Below the pieces are notes generated by a model, which did no database searches, had not been told where the DNA came from, and worked only from the letters and a program-made list of their open reading frames with translations. The position numbers were made by a program, and so were the translations under genes. Below are positions 19,048-27,758 of a stretch of DNA of 64,000 nt, piece by piece; position 1 is the first letter of the stretch, and each line of letters opens with the position of its first letter. This DNA comes from Gemmata massiliana. GTDB taxonomy: Bacteria > Planctomycetota > Planctomycetia > Gemmatales > Gemmataceae. The stretch spans positions 333,900 to 397,899 of the forward strand of contig HG799465.1 in the NCBI GenBank assembly GCA_000531095.1, in the 5' to 3' direction.

Positions 19048-19509
19048 TCACGGGGCCGCCCGGCGCTCGTGGGCGGGCGGGTGGTTCCGTTGTCCCCAGT
19101 AGACCACGAAGTCGGCGAGGAGCTGGTCCAGCGCGGTCAGCTCGATCGGTTTCGTGAGGTAACTGTTCGCGTGCAGGTCGTAGGCCCCGCGCACGTCCGC
19201 GTCCCGCGAACTGGTGCTCAGGATCACGACCGGGATGTGTGCCGTGTCCGGGTGCGTTTTGAGCGACCGCAGCACCTCCAGCCCGTCGGCCTTGGGCAGC
19301 CGCAAATCGAGGAGGATCACGTCGGGCCGCACGGCGGTCGCGAACGCGCCGCGCCGGAACACGTAATCGAGTACGGCCTCGCCGTCCTCGACGAGAACCA
19401 GGCTCTTGACCACCGGGTGCCGCTGAAGGCACCGGCGCACCAATTCGGCGTGATCGGTGTTGTCTTCGGCGTGCAGGACCAGCAAGGTCCGGTTCGTGTG
19501 GTCCGACAT
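19048..19509 (-). CDS. single-domain CheY/Rcp1-like response regulator
   Basis: 153 residues. A complete receiver: acidic pair in HAEDNTDH, phospho-Asp in VILLDLRLPKADG, Thr/Ser in VVILSTSSRD, Lys in YLTKPIEL. The insert around FRRGAFATAVRPD after helix 2 is the mark of the Rcp1 subclass, which works with phytochrome-like and other soluble kinases. No output domain. The ATG at 19509 begins the domain; longer in-frame readings upstream have no coding look. It precedes the hybrid kinase gene by 16 bases and is probably its partner. Confidence 0.92.
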   Translation of the reverse strand: MSDHTNRTLLVLHAEDNTDHAELVRRCLQRHPVVKSLVLVEDGEAVLDYVFRRGAFATAVRPDVILLDLRLPKADGLEVLRSLKTHPDTAHIPVVILSTSSRDADVRGAYDLHANSYLTKPIELTALDQLLADFVVYWGQRNHPPAHERRAAP

Positions 19510-19896
19510 GATCGGACTCTGTTGGGCGCGTATTCCGAACCGGTGTGACCGGGCACATCCGGTGGGCGTTCGCTGGGTACGGGAGTGAGCGTTTTCAATA
19601 TAGGCTACATTTTGACACGCGCCAATGAATAACCCAAACGGCTCCCGCCCGCGCCCGAAATTTATGAGAGCCGACACCACACGGAATTACTGCGCGCCAC
19701 GAGCAGAATACGTTGCCATCACGGGGGCTTGTGCGCGAACCGGGAACCGATTCCGTATCCCTCACGGCGAACACAATTTAAGAAACAGAACTCGTGGCAT
19801 GATGGTCCGCTCCGTCACCTCCGCATACGTCTGCACGCTCACACGTGAACACGAGAAAAATGATAAATGAGGCGACCGTTCCGCCCACGTGCCCGC
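19510..19896. other. 387-base intergenic region with the regulator promoter
   Basis: No convincing gene is present; short open frames here have no start signal or coherent composition. It is A/T-richer than its surroundings and holds the promoter candidate at 19597-19625. Confidence 0.5.
19597..19625 (-). promoter_or_regulatory. candidate sigma-70 promoter of the regulator/hybrid-kinase operon
   Basis: On the minus strand TTGGCG and TATATT are separated by exactly 17 bases, close to the TTGACA/TATAAT consensus. The site lies about 88 bases upstream of the response-regulator ATG. Prediction from sequence only. Confidence 0.45.
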
Positions 19897-22083
19897 TCAG
19901 AGCGTGTATTCGGTGCGGGTGTCGTGCCCGGGCAGGTCCACCACGAACGTCGAACCCGTACCCGGACCCGCCGACTCCACCCACACACGCCCACCGTGGA
20001 ACTCCACCACCTTCTTCACCAACGCCAGACCCACACCCGTACCCGGGGACTTCGGGTCCAGCTTCTCGAACAGACCAAAAATACGCTCCCGGTGACGGGG
20101 CTCGATCCCGATACCCCAATCCCGAACCGACACCACCACGCGACCCGACGCCACCACACCCGACACCTCCACCACACCACCACCACCGTACTTCACACCG
20201 TTCTCCAGCACGTTCTGGAACACCTCCACCAAACGACCACGGTCACCCAACACCACACCACACACCCTACCCGACACGCGCAACAACACACCCGCCGCGC
20301 GAGCCGGACCCGACACCCGCTCCAGCGCCTCACCCAACACCTCCGACAACACCACCGGCACCAGTGGACCACCCACGCGACCCACGCGCGACAGGTCCAA
20401 CAAGTCATCCAACAGCGCCATCATCCGGTCCGCCGCCGTCGTGATCCGCAACAAATCACCACCCGCACTACCCAACTCACCCGACGCCAAATCCTGACTC
20501 AGAGCGTCCGCGAACCCCTTGATGGTGACCAGGGGGCTCTTCAAATCGTGCGACACCGTGTACGTGAACTGCTCCATCTCCGCGTTCCGGCGCTCCAATT
20601 CGCGCACCAGTTCGCCCTGGCGCACCTCCCACTCCTTCCGCTCCGTCACGTCGATGTGGCACCCGAGCACGCGATACGGCGCGCCGGTCGCGTCCCGGAG
20701 CACCGCGCCGACCGAGTTGAGCCACCGGTACGAACCGTTCTTGTGGCGCACCCGGAACTCCACGGAGAAATCGGCCCGGTGCCCGTCCAGGTGCCCCCGG
20801 ATCTCGCCCTGCACGCGGTCCCGGTCGTCCGGGTGGAGCAGTTCGATCCAGCGCGCGTACTCCCGCGGAACCTCGGCCCCCGTGTACCCGAGCTGGTCCT
20901 CGAACTCGAGGGACACCAGCGCGTCCGTGCGCAGATCCCAGTCCCACGGGGTAAGCCGGGCCGCCGCGATCGCCGTGCGCAGGCGCTCCCGCCCGTCCGC
21001 CAGTTCCGCCTGCGCGCACTTCAGGTCCTCGATGTCGGTGCTGGTTCCGTACCACCGCACGATCGCGCCGGCCGCGTCCCGGGACGGCACCTGCCGGTTG
21101 ATGTGCCACCGGTACGCGCCGTCCGCGCGCCGGATCCGGAATTCGTTCACCTGGGGCACCCCGGTGCGCAAGACCTCGGTCCACGTGTCGAGCACCCGGG
21201 GCAGGTCGTCCGGGTGAATCACGCGCGCCCACGCCCTGCCCCTCAATTCGCCCGTACCGATTCCGGTGTACTCGGATGCTTTGACATTCAAGTGGGTCAC
21301 CGCCCCGTCCGGGTCCGCGATCCAGACGATCTGCGGGATCGCGTCGGCCAGTTCCCGGTACCGCCTGTCACTGGCGGCGAGCGCGTCCGTCGCGTAATGC
21401 CGGTCGCGCGCCATCAGCAGTGCCAGTAACGGCACCCAGAACCCGCCGGCCAGTGCCCCGGGGATGACCGGGACGGGGACCGCGAACCACACCCGCAACC
21501 CCTCACCCACCGTGGCCGAAAGTGTGACGCAGGTTGCAAACGTAATAAGCGCGCCGTCCACCCGACTACGGCGCGCGTGCAGAATCGCACAGTAAAAGCC
21601 GAACACATTTGAAACGTACAGGGGGATCATAAACATGAGGAACCCCCAACCGGCCGGCACAGTTCGCGGCACGATAACAGGCCCCCACCCGCCCAATTCA
21701 CTCCGCTCCACACTCGTGACGGTGGGGTTCATGGGTGCAACCAAAACGTGCCAGGCGAACACCGCGATCAGCGCCGTACTCAGTGCCCCCAGGAACCGCC
21801 AGTTCCGCGCCCCGGTGAACAGCGCCACCGTCCAGTTGTTCGTGAAGTACATCACGCTCCCGACGGCGTACCGGGCGCGGTACGCGCTCTCGGCCTCCGC
21901 CGCGCTCTCGCTTGTAAAGAGTGCGACGAAGATCACACACATCGCGGCCCGGATCGCGCACTCCGCACCGAACACGGCGAGCAGCGTCTCCCGGCGCCAC
22001 AGGAGCCAGAGAATCAGGTAGTACAGCGCGGCGAACGCGAAGAAGCCCACGAGACCCGTGAGCATCAGTACGAACGGAGACAC
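19897..22083 (-). CDS. membrane sensor histidine kinase with multi-TM sensor and two PAS domains
   Basis: 728 residues from a GTG with GAGG 7 bases upstream; an ATG six codons later is the alternative. Residues 1-240 contain about seven hydrophobic segments, an integral-membrane sensor of unrecognised type. PAS domains lie at about 255-370 (RRYRELADAIPQIVWIADPDG) and 380-500. The kinase core has phospho-His in SHDLKSPLV near 511, then NVLENGVKY, DWGIGIEP, FGLFEKLD and GTGVGLAL. The core is nearly the same at DNA level as that of the next kinase upstream. It starts 72 bases after the upstream kinase stop, so both are likely co-transcribed. No receiver domain; its partner is unknown. Confidence 0.9.
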   Translation of the reverse strand: MSPFVLMLTGLVGFFAFAALYYLILWLLWRRETLLAVFGAECAIRAAMCVIFVALFTSESAAEAESAYRARYAVGSVMYFTNNWTVALFTGARNWRFLGALSTALIAVFAWHVLVAPMNPTVTSVERSELGGWGPVIVPRTVPAGWGFLMFMIPLYVSNVFGFYCAILHARRSRVDGALITFATCVTLSATVGEGLRVWFAVPVPVIPGALAGGFWVPLLALLMARDRHYATDALAASDRRYRELADAIPQIVWIADPDGAVTHLNVKASEYTGIGTGELRGRAWARVIHPDDLPRVLDTWTEVLRTGVPQVNEFRIRRADGAYRWHINRQVPSRDAAGAIVRWYGTSTDIEDLKCAQAELADGRERLRTAIAAARLTPWDWDLRTDALVSLEFEDQLGYTGAEVPREYARWIELLHPDDRDRVQGEIRGHLDGHRADFSVEFRVRHKNGSYRWLNSVGAVLRDATGAPYRVLGCHIDVTERKEWEVRQGELVRELERRNAEMEQFTYTVSHDLKSPLVTIKGFADALSQDLASGELGSAGGDLLRITTAADRMMALLDDLLDLSRVGRVGGPLVPVVLSEVLGEALERVSGPARAAGVLLRVSGRVCGVVLGDRGRLVEVFQNVLENGVKYGGGGVVEVSGVVASGRVVVSVRDWGIGIEPRHRERIFGLFEKLDPKSPGTGVGLALVKKVVEFHGGRVWVESAGPGTGSTFVVDLPGHDTRTEYTL
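19911..20653. repeat. kinase-core repeat, copy 1
   Basis: About 740 bases covering the phosphoacceptor and ATPase domains are repeated at 22169-22908 in the same orientation, with blocks of more than 40 identical bases (for example the H-box region) and a few small indels. Sequence outside this block is unrelated between the two genes. Confidence 0.85.
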
Positions 22084-22154
22084 CGAAAGCCTCGTCAGTT
22101 GGTGAGGCCCCGAACCCTTGTGGGTGGGGCGGTGGTAAGAGCCGCGTGATCCGC

Positions 22155-24389
22155 TCAGTGTTGTTGTTCGGTGCGTGTGTCGTACCCGGGCAGGTCCACC
22201 ACGAACGTCGAACCCGTACCCGGACCCGCCGACTCCACCCACACACGCCCACCGTGGAACTCCACCACCTTCTTCACCAACGCCAGGCCCACACCCGTAC
22301 CCGGGGACTTCGGGTCCAGCTTCTCGAACAGACCGAAGATCCGCTCCCGGTGACGCGACTCGATCCCCAGCCCCCAGTCCCGCACCGACACCAACACGCG
22401 ACCCGACACCTCCACACCCGACACCTCCACACACCCGCCACCGTACTTCACACCGTTCTCCAGCACGTTCTGGAACACCTCCACCAAACGACCACGGTCA
22501 CCCAGCACCACACCCGGAACCGCACCCGGCGAACGAACCACCGCGCCCGCCACGCGCGCCGGACCCGACACGCGCTCCAGAGCCTCACACAGCACCTCCG
22601 ACAACAACACCGGTACCAGCGGACCGCCCACGCGACCCACGCGCGACAGGTCCAGCAGATCGTCCAACAGCGCCATCATCCGGTCCGCCGCCGTCGTGAT
22701 CCGCAACAAATCACCAACCGCGCCACCCAACTCACCCACCGCCAAGCTCTGCCCCAGCACACCAGCGAACCCCTTGATGGTGACCAGGGGGCTCTTCAGA
22801 TCGTGCGACACCGTGTACGTGAACTGCTCCATCTCCGCGTTCCGGCGCTCCAGCTCCCGCACCAGGTTCCCCTGGCGCACCTCCCACTCCTTCCGCTCCG
22901 TCACATCGGTCAGGTACCCGTGCCACTGGGTGCTCCCGTCCGGAAGTGCTTCCGGAACCGCGCGGCTCTCGCGCCAGCGAACGCCCTGATCGGGCAGTAC
23001 GACCCGGTACTCGACGTGCAGCGTGGTTAGCGCCGCGGCCGACTGTTCGACGGCCGCGCGAACCGCGCCGTGGTCGCCCGGGTGTACGTACCGGCCCCAG
23101 TCGGCCGACTCCCGCCCCTCTTCCGGGGCGACCCCCAGCATCGCGCGCAAGCCCACGCTGGCGAACGGAAAGTACCTGTGCCCGTCCGGGCACTCGCGGT
23201 ACTGGTAGAGCGCCCCGGGAACCTGGTCGGTCAACTTCTGGAGCAACTCGTCCCGCTCCCGGAGCCGCGCCTCGGCCGCGCGCCGGGCGGTGACGTCGCG
23301 AACGTTCGCCACGATCGCCCGAACGGACGGGTCGTCGAGCTGGTTGGTGCAGACCAGTTCCGCCCACCGGTAGGTGTCGTCCCGGTGCCGGAGCCGCGCT
23401 TCGACCCGGAACGCCTGGCGCGGGCTGCGGAGCGCGGCGCCCAGGGCACCGGAGGCCGCGCCCGCGTCGTCCGGGTGAACCAGGTCCAGCACCCGCCGCC
23501 CCCGCAACTCGTCCGGCCGGTACCCGAGCATATGTTCGACCGCGGCGGAGTGGTACAGCGCCGCGGCGCTCCGGTCGAGCAGGGCGACCGCTTCCGAACT
23601 GTTCTCGATCATCGCCCGGAATTGGGTCGCCCGGCGGCGCACCGCGACCGCGACCCACAAAGCCAATGCGGTCGTGGACGCGAGAAACGCCCCGGTCAGC
23701 CCGAGTTGCACGCGCTGCCGGGTGTCGACCAGGTGGGCCACCTCGGTTTCGTCCGCGTGCGCGGTGTCGATCGCCAGTGCCACAGCCCGGTCGACCGCGG
23801 CCCGGTGCGCAGCGAAAAGCGGGTCCAGTTCGATTTCGAGCACGCGGATCGCGGTCGCACGGTCCCCGCGCCGTAGCGCGGGAATCAACTTTTGGTCCAC
23901 GGCGTCGAAGATCGCGAGCGCGGACTCCCGGGACGTTTCGGCCACCTGAACCTTAAGCGGGCCGTCTTCAAGGGTGCCCTTCCAGTGCTCGAGGCTCTCG
24001 AAATAATTGGCCTTGAGGCGCCCGTACTGATCGATCTGGCGTTCGCGGTCGTCCGGAACGGTCGCGCGCGTCATCAAATGAGCACACAAGTACACTTCGA
24101 TTGCGCAGAGCGGCGGCGGCATGACATCGGCGAGCAGCCGGTTGTTCGCGTCGATCCGCTGGTAGTACGGTCCGTTGACTTTAACGACAGAAAGCGTGTG
24201 CGCCGTGTACGTACCGTACCCGATGGTCGCGACGAATACGAAGCCGGTGAGGAACAGCAGGCGCGCTTCGGTAGTTGCCACGGTGTCCGTGAGTGTGCGA
24301 TTGTGGTGCCCGCACCGCGCGGGCCGAGATCGCTCCCGATCGGGAGTACCCGACTGAGGGGAATCCGGCCCGGACCCGCGACCGGGCAC
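22155..24389 (-). CDS. membrane sensor histidine kinase with periplasmic helical sensor and two PAS domains
   Basis: 744 residues from a GTG with GGGAGG 7 bases upstream. After a polar leader, TM1 (about 43-62) and TM2 (about 225-247) flank a 160-residue periplasmic helical domain similar in pattern to four-helix-bundle (CHASE3/4HB) sensors. PAS domains at about 255-370 and 380-500 follow. The kinase core has phospho-His in SHDLKSPLV near 528, NVLENGVKY, DWGLGIES, FGLFEKLD and GTGVGLAL. The core matches that of the downstream kinase almost base for base, while the sensors differ. Upstream, 448 bases separate it from the divergent sigma-factor gene. Confidence 0.9.
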   Translation of the reverse strand: MPGRGSGPDSPQSGTPDRERSRPARCGHHNRTLTDTVATTEARLLFLTGFVFVATIGYGTYTAHTLSVVKVNGPYYQRIDANNRLLADVMPPPLCAIEVYLCAHLMTRATVPDDRERQIDQYGRLKANYFESLEHWKGTLEDGPLKVQVAETSRESALAIFDAVDQKLIPALRRGDRATAIRVLEIELDPLFAAHRAAVDRAVALAIDTAHADETEVAHLVDTRQRVQLGLTGAFLASTTALALWVAVAVRRRATQFRAMIENSSEAVALLDRSAAALYHSAAVEHMLGYRPDELRGRRVLDLVHPDDAGAASGALGAALRSPRQAFRVEARLRHRDDTYRWAELVCTNQLDDPSVRAIVANVRDVTARRAAEARLRERDELLQKLTDQVPGALYQYRECPDGHRYFPFASVGLRAMLGVAPEEGRESADWGRYVHPGDHGAVRAAVEQSAAALTTLHVEYRVVLPDQGVRWRESRAVPEALPDGSTQWHGYLTDVTERKEWEVRQGNLVRELERRNAEMEQFTYTVSHDLKSPLVTIKGFAGVLGQSLAVGELGGAVGDLLRITTAADRMMALLDDLLDLSRVGRVGGPLVPVLLSEVLCEALERVSGPARVAGAVVRSPGAVPGVVLGDRGRLVEVFQNVLENGVKYGGGCVEVSGVEVSGRVLVSVRDWGLGIESRHRERIFGLFEKLDPKSPGTGVGLALVKKVVEFHGGRVWVESAGPGTGSTFVVDLPGYDTRTEQQH
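22169..22908. repeat. kinase-core repeat, copy 2
   Basis: Second copy of the block at 19911-20653, direct orientation, start-to-start distance 2258 bases. The match ends just after the shared sequence encoding VTERKEWEVRQG. Confidence 0.85.
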
Positions 24390-24837
24390 GACAGTGCCTC
24401 CCGGTCGTCAGTCCCGCGAGTTCGAGCGGGTTAGGGATGGTCTTGACCGAAATTTAACGTGTGGCGCGGGGACTGCCAAACGCAATGTAACCACTTTGGC
24501 CACCGGGCCAGCGCCCCGAAGCGGTCCGAGTTCTCAACGAATGGGTTTCATAGACCGCCCGCTCGGACGAATCGAATGCGCAGTACCCGCGCCCCCGTTT
24601 TGCTTGAAGGCAATTGCGTGCAGTCACTTATGCCAAAGTAAAAGGCCGAGTTCGGCTCCCCGGTATCCATTTTGGGGCACGAGATCCACGTCCCCAACGT
24701 TTGCAATAGAGGAGTGTGTCCCATGCTCTATTCAGTACCAGTGCCGCATGAACGACGCGGATACCGGGCCGGCGAAAAATTGTGAACCGCCGCGCTTCAT
24801 ACAGGTGCGTTCGGCGTCTCAACCGTGGGGAACCGTG
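24390..24837. other. 448-base divergent intergenic region
   Basis: Lies between the minus-strand sensor kinase and the plus-strand sigma factor, so it should hold promoters for both. An in-frame extension of the sigma gene runs through it but has no coding look. I saw no clear palindrome or consensus promoter. Confidence 0.4.
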
Positions 24838-25413
24838 ATGGAGGGGAGCACCGAGTTCCGGCCGGTAGAAGCGTATACTGAATATCTTCGCCTTCTTGCA
24901 CGCCTCCAATTGGCCCCGCAACTCCGGGCGAAACTGAACCCCTCCGACGTGGTTCAACAAACGGTCCTCCAGGCCCACACGCACCGGGACCAGTTCCGGG
25001 GGCGCACCGAGGACGAATGGGTCGGGTGGCTCCGGACGATTCTCACGAACGTTCTTACGACCGCGCTCCGGGCCTACGGTCGGAAGGCCCGCGACGTCGG
25101 GCGCGAGTGGTCGATCGACGCGAACCTGGAAGCGTCCGCGTCGCGGATCGAGCAGTGGCTCGCGGCCGCGCAATCGTCCCCGAGTCAGCGGGCGTCACGG
25201 CACGAGCAACTGGTTCGCCTGGCCACCGCGCTGAGCCAGTTGCCGACCGATCAGCGCGAGGCCGTCGAGTTGCACCACCTGGGCGGGTACACAGTCGCCG
25301 AAGTGGGCGAACTCATGGGGCGCACACGGGCCGCGGCGATGGGGCTGATTTTCCGCGGGCTGCAACACCTGCGCGAGTTGCTCGGTGAGGAGGGAGAAGA
25401 TGGTGAGCAGTGA
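24838..25413 (+). CDS. ECF-type sigma-70 factor
   Basis: 191 residues. Region 2 spans about 15-90 (LNPSDVVQQTVLQAHTHRDQF, EDEWVGWLRTILTNVL) and region 4 about 130-185 (LPTDQREAVELHHLGGYTVAEVGELMGRT). The layout matches planctomycete ECF factors that sit next to Ser/Thr kinases. The ATG at 24838 has GGGGA about 6 bases upstream; longer readings have no domain content. Its last 14 bases overlap the start of the kinase gene, so the two proteins are translationally coupled, and the kinase probably controls this factor. No classical membrane anti-sigma factor is encoded nearby. Confidence 0.9.
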   Translation: MEGSTEFRPVEAYTEYLRLLARLQLAPQLRAKLNPSDVVQQTVLQAHTHRDQFRGRTEDEWVGWLRTILTNVLTTALRAYGRKARDVGREWSIDANLEASASRIEQWLAAAQSSPSQRASRHEQLVRLATALSQLPTDQREAVELHHLGGYTVAEVGELMGRTRAAAMGLIFRGLQHLRELLGEEGEDGEQ

Positions 25414-27598
25414 CCTCGGGGCCGATCCCAACGACCGGCTGAATTCCATACTGGTCGATTACGTCGAGGCACTCGAACGCGGGGAGCGCCCGGACCGTCG
25501 GCGCCTGCTCGACTCGTTCCCGGAATACGCCCGGGAACTCGCCGCGTTTTTCGCGACGCGCGACCGGCTCGACCGCATCGTTGCGCCGATCCGCACGCTC
25601 GCCGGGAGTGGCATCCGCCGCGGGCTGCAATCGACCCAGGTGGACACGCGAACCGACACTTCGCCCCCATCCGAGATCGGGCAAATCGGTGATTTCCTGC
25701 TGCTCCGAGAGGTGGGGCGCGGGGGCATGGGGGTCGTGTACGAAGCGGAACAAGTATCCCTGCGGCGCCGAGTCGCCTTGAAGGTACTGTCGTTCGCCTC
25801 GGCACTCGATCCACGGCACCTCCAGCGGTTCCGCAACGAAGCTCAAGCCGCGGCTCAACTCCACCACACGCACATCGTGCCCGTGTTCGCGGTCGGGGTC
25901 GAGCGCGGGGTTCACTATTACGCGATGCAGTTCATCGAGGGTCAGAGCCTCGCCCAACTCATCGCCGACTTGCGCACCGCGAACAGCCGATCGAGCGCCA
26001 CCGCGCTGTCCTCGAACCACGACACGCCGATCGTGACCGCGAACTCGGCGGAACGCGGATCGCGCGGTCGGGCGTACTTCCGCCGGATCGCCGAGCTGGT
26101 GAAACAAGCGGCCGAGGCACTCGAATACGCGCACCAAGTCGGGGTCGTTCACCGGGACATCAAGCCCGCGAATCTGATGATCGACGACGCCGGGCGCCTC
26201 TGGGTCACGGACTTCGGGCTGGCGCAGATGCGCAACGACACCGGACTGACCGCGACCGGCGAGGTGGTGGGCACGGCCCTGTACATGAGTCCGGAACAGG
26301 CCGTCGGCCAGCGCGGGGTGGTGGACCACCGCACAGACATTTACTCGCTCGGGGCCACGCTGTACGAGCTACTCACGCTCACCCCCGTATTCGATGTCGA
26401 AGACGGCCGCGCGCTGCTCTACCAGCTCGTCCACCGCGACCCGCGCCCGCCCCGCACGGTCGACCGCTCGATCCCCCCGGAACTGGAAACGATCGTCCTG
26501 AAGGCGATCGCCAAAGCCCCGACCGATCGGTACGCCACTGCCCAGGAATTCGCTGCCGACCTCCAGCGGTTCCTGGACGACCGCCCGGTGCTGGCGCGCC
26601 GACCCACGCTCCGGGACCGTGCGGCCAAGTGGGTCCGGCGGCACCGCCTGTTAGTGGCGGTCGCGGCCGGGTGCTTCCTGCTGACGACCGTCGGTCTGGC
26701 GATCAGCACCGCACTCATCGCGCGCGAGAAAATCGCCGCGGAAGACGCCTACCAACGAGAGTGCCAGGCCAAAGAACAGGAACGTCAGCGCGCGGAAGAG
26801 GCCGAGGCCCGGCGCCTGGAAGCCGACCAAAACTACCTGCGCACCCGTCGGGCGGTCGATTTGTTCGTCGAACTGAGTAACGAGGAGCTGTTCGATTTCC
26901 TCCCGCTCACCGGTCTACGAGTGCGGCTGCTTGAAGCGGCCATCGCGTACTACCAGGAACTCAGCGAGAGCCGCGCGGACCCGCTGGTCCGTGCCAATCT
27001 CGAAACGATTCGGGGCCGAGTCGCCCGACTACACGAAGACCTGGGCGCGCTCAACGTGGTGAGCACGCTCTTGCTCCTTGAACAACCGGTGGTTCGCGCG
27101 GACATCGGGCTGACCTCGGACGCGATCGACCAGCTCACCCCGACCCTCGATCGGCTCCGCGCGTACCGACAGAGTTCGCCATCGCAGCCCGAATCGCCGA
27201 AGTCACAGATCGGAGAGATCGCCGCGGAAGCGCTCAAAGAGGTCCAGAAGGTGCTCCGCGTGGACCAGTATCTGCGACTCCACCAGATCTTCCGCCAGAT
27301 CCCCGGACCGCACGTTTTCGGGCGCCCCTCACTGGAAGCGCTCGGGTTGTCCGACGCCCAGCGGGTCCAGATCCGGCGCATCCGCTCCGAAGCGCTTTAC
27401 GCCTCGCTTCGGTTGTGGAGTACGGCTGAAACGCGGAGCGCGAGCCAGCCGGAGTTTGAAGGGATGTGGGCGCGAACGAACGAACGCATTATCGAGGTAC
27501 TGACTCCCGCCCAACGCACCAAGTGGGCGGAGATGGTCGGCACGCCGGTTCAGGGGGAAGTCAAGTTCCCGTTGCACTCGTCCACACGCCCGCGCTAA
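25400..27598 (+). CDS. transmembrane Ser/Thr protein kinase (PknB-like)
   Basis: 732 residues. A short N-terminal helical region precedes the kinase domain at about 95-385: glycine loop GRGGMGVVYEAEQ near 106, VALK lysine, catalytic loop HRDIKPANLM near 250, DFGLAQM, and a sensible APE-like segment (YMSPEQAVG). One membrane segment lies at about 417-440 (LLVAVAAGCFLLTTVGLAI), followed by a charged coiled coil (REKIAAEDAY ... RRLEADQNY) and a 280-residue helical exterior part without WD40, TPR or PASTA repeats. The start ATG has GAGGAGGG 5 bases upstream, inside the sigma gene. Probably senses an envelope signal and regulates the sigma factor by phosphorylation. A hairpin follows the stop. Confidence 0.93.
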   Translation: MVSSDLGADPNDRLNSILVDYVEALERGERPDRRRLLDSFPEYARELAAFFATRDRLDRIVAPIRTLAGSGIRRGLQSTQVDTRTDTSPPSEIGQIGDFLLLREVGRGGMGVVYEAEQVSLRRRVALKVLSFASALDPRHLQRFRNEAQAAAQLHHTHIVPVFAVGVERGVHYYAMQFIEGQSLAQLIADLRTANSRSSATALSSNHDTPIVTANSAERGSRGRAYFRRIAELVKQAAEALEYAHQVGVVHRDIKPANLMIDDAGRLWVTDFGLAQMRNDTGLTATGEVVGTALYMSPEQAVGQRGVVDHRTDIYSLGATLYELLTLTPVFDVEDGRALLYQLVHRDPRPPRTVDRSIPPELETIVLKAIAKAPTDRYATAQEFAADLQRFLDDRPVLARRPTLRDRAAKWVRRHRLLVAVAAGCFLLTTVGLAISTALIAREKIAAEDAYQRECQAKEQERQRAEEAEARRLEADQNYLRTRRAVDLFVELSNEELFDFLPLTGLRVRLLEAAIAYYQELSESRADPLVRANLETIRGRVARLHEDLGALNVVSTLLLLEQPVVRADIGLTSDAIDQLTPTLDRLRAYRQSSPSQPESPKSQIGEIAAEALKEVQKVLRVDQYLRLHQIFRQIPGPHVFGRPSLEALGLSDAQRVQIRRIRSEALYASLRLWSTAETRSASQPEFEGMWARTNERIIEVLTPAQRTKWAEMVGTPVQGEVKFPLHSSTRPR

Positions 27599-27605
27599 CG
27601 CCTTC

Positions 27606-27637
27606 CCGGGCGGTCGATTAAAAAATCGATCGCCCGG
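27606..27637 (+). terminator. hairpin after the Ser/Thr kinase gene
   Basis: A 14-bp stem with one G-T pair (27606-27619 against 27624-27637) and a 4-base A loop starts 7 bases past the kinase stop. It probably ends the sigma-kinase transcript, so the RND genes downstream may have their own promoter. Confidence 0.6.
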
Positions 27638-27758
27638 CGCGCTTCACTCATCTCGCACCGGCGTCTCCCCTCCCAGACCGACACGCTCCGCCCCACCCAA
27701 CGGCACCGCGGCTGACCGCGTGCGCACGGCCGGCTCGTTTCGCATCAAGGAGAGAATT

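Noticed and set aside
19625-19870. 81-codon plus-strand open frame in the intergenic region
   Set aside because: No ribosome-binding site, odd composition, and it covers the minus-strand promoter candidate.
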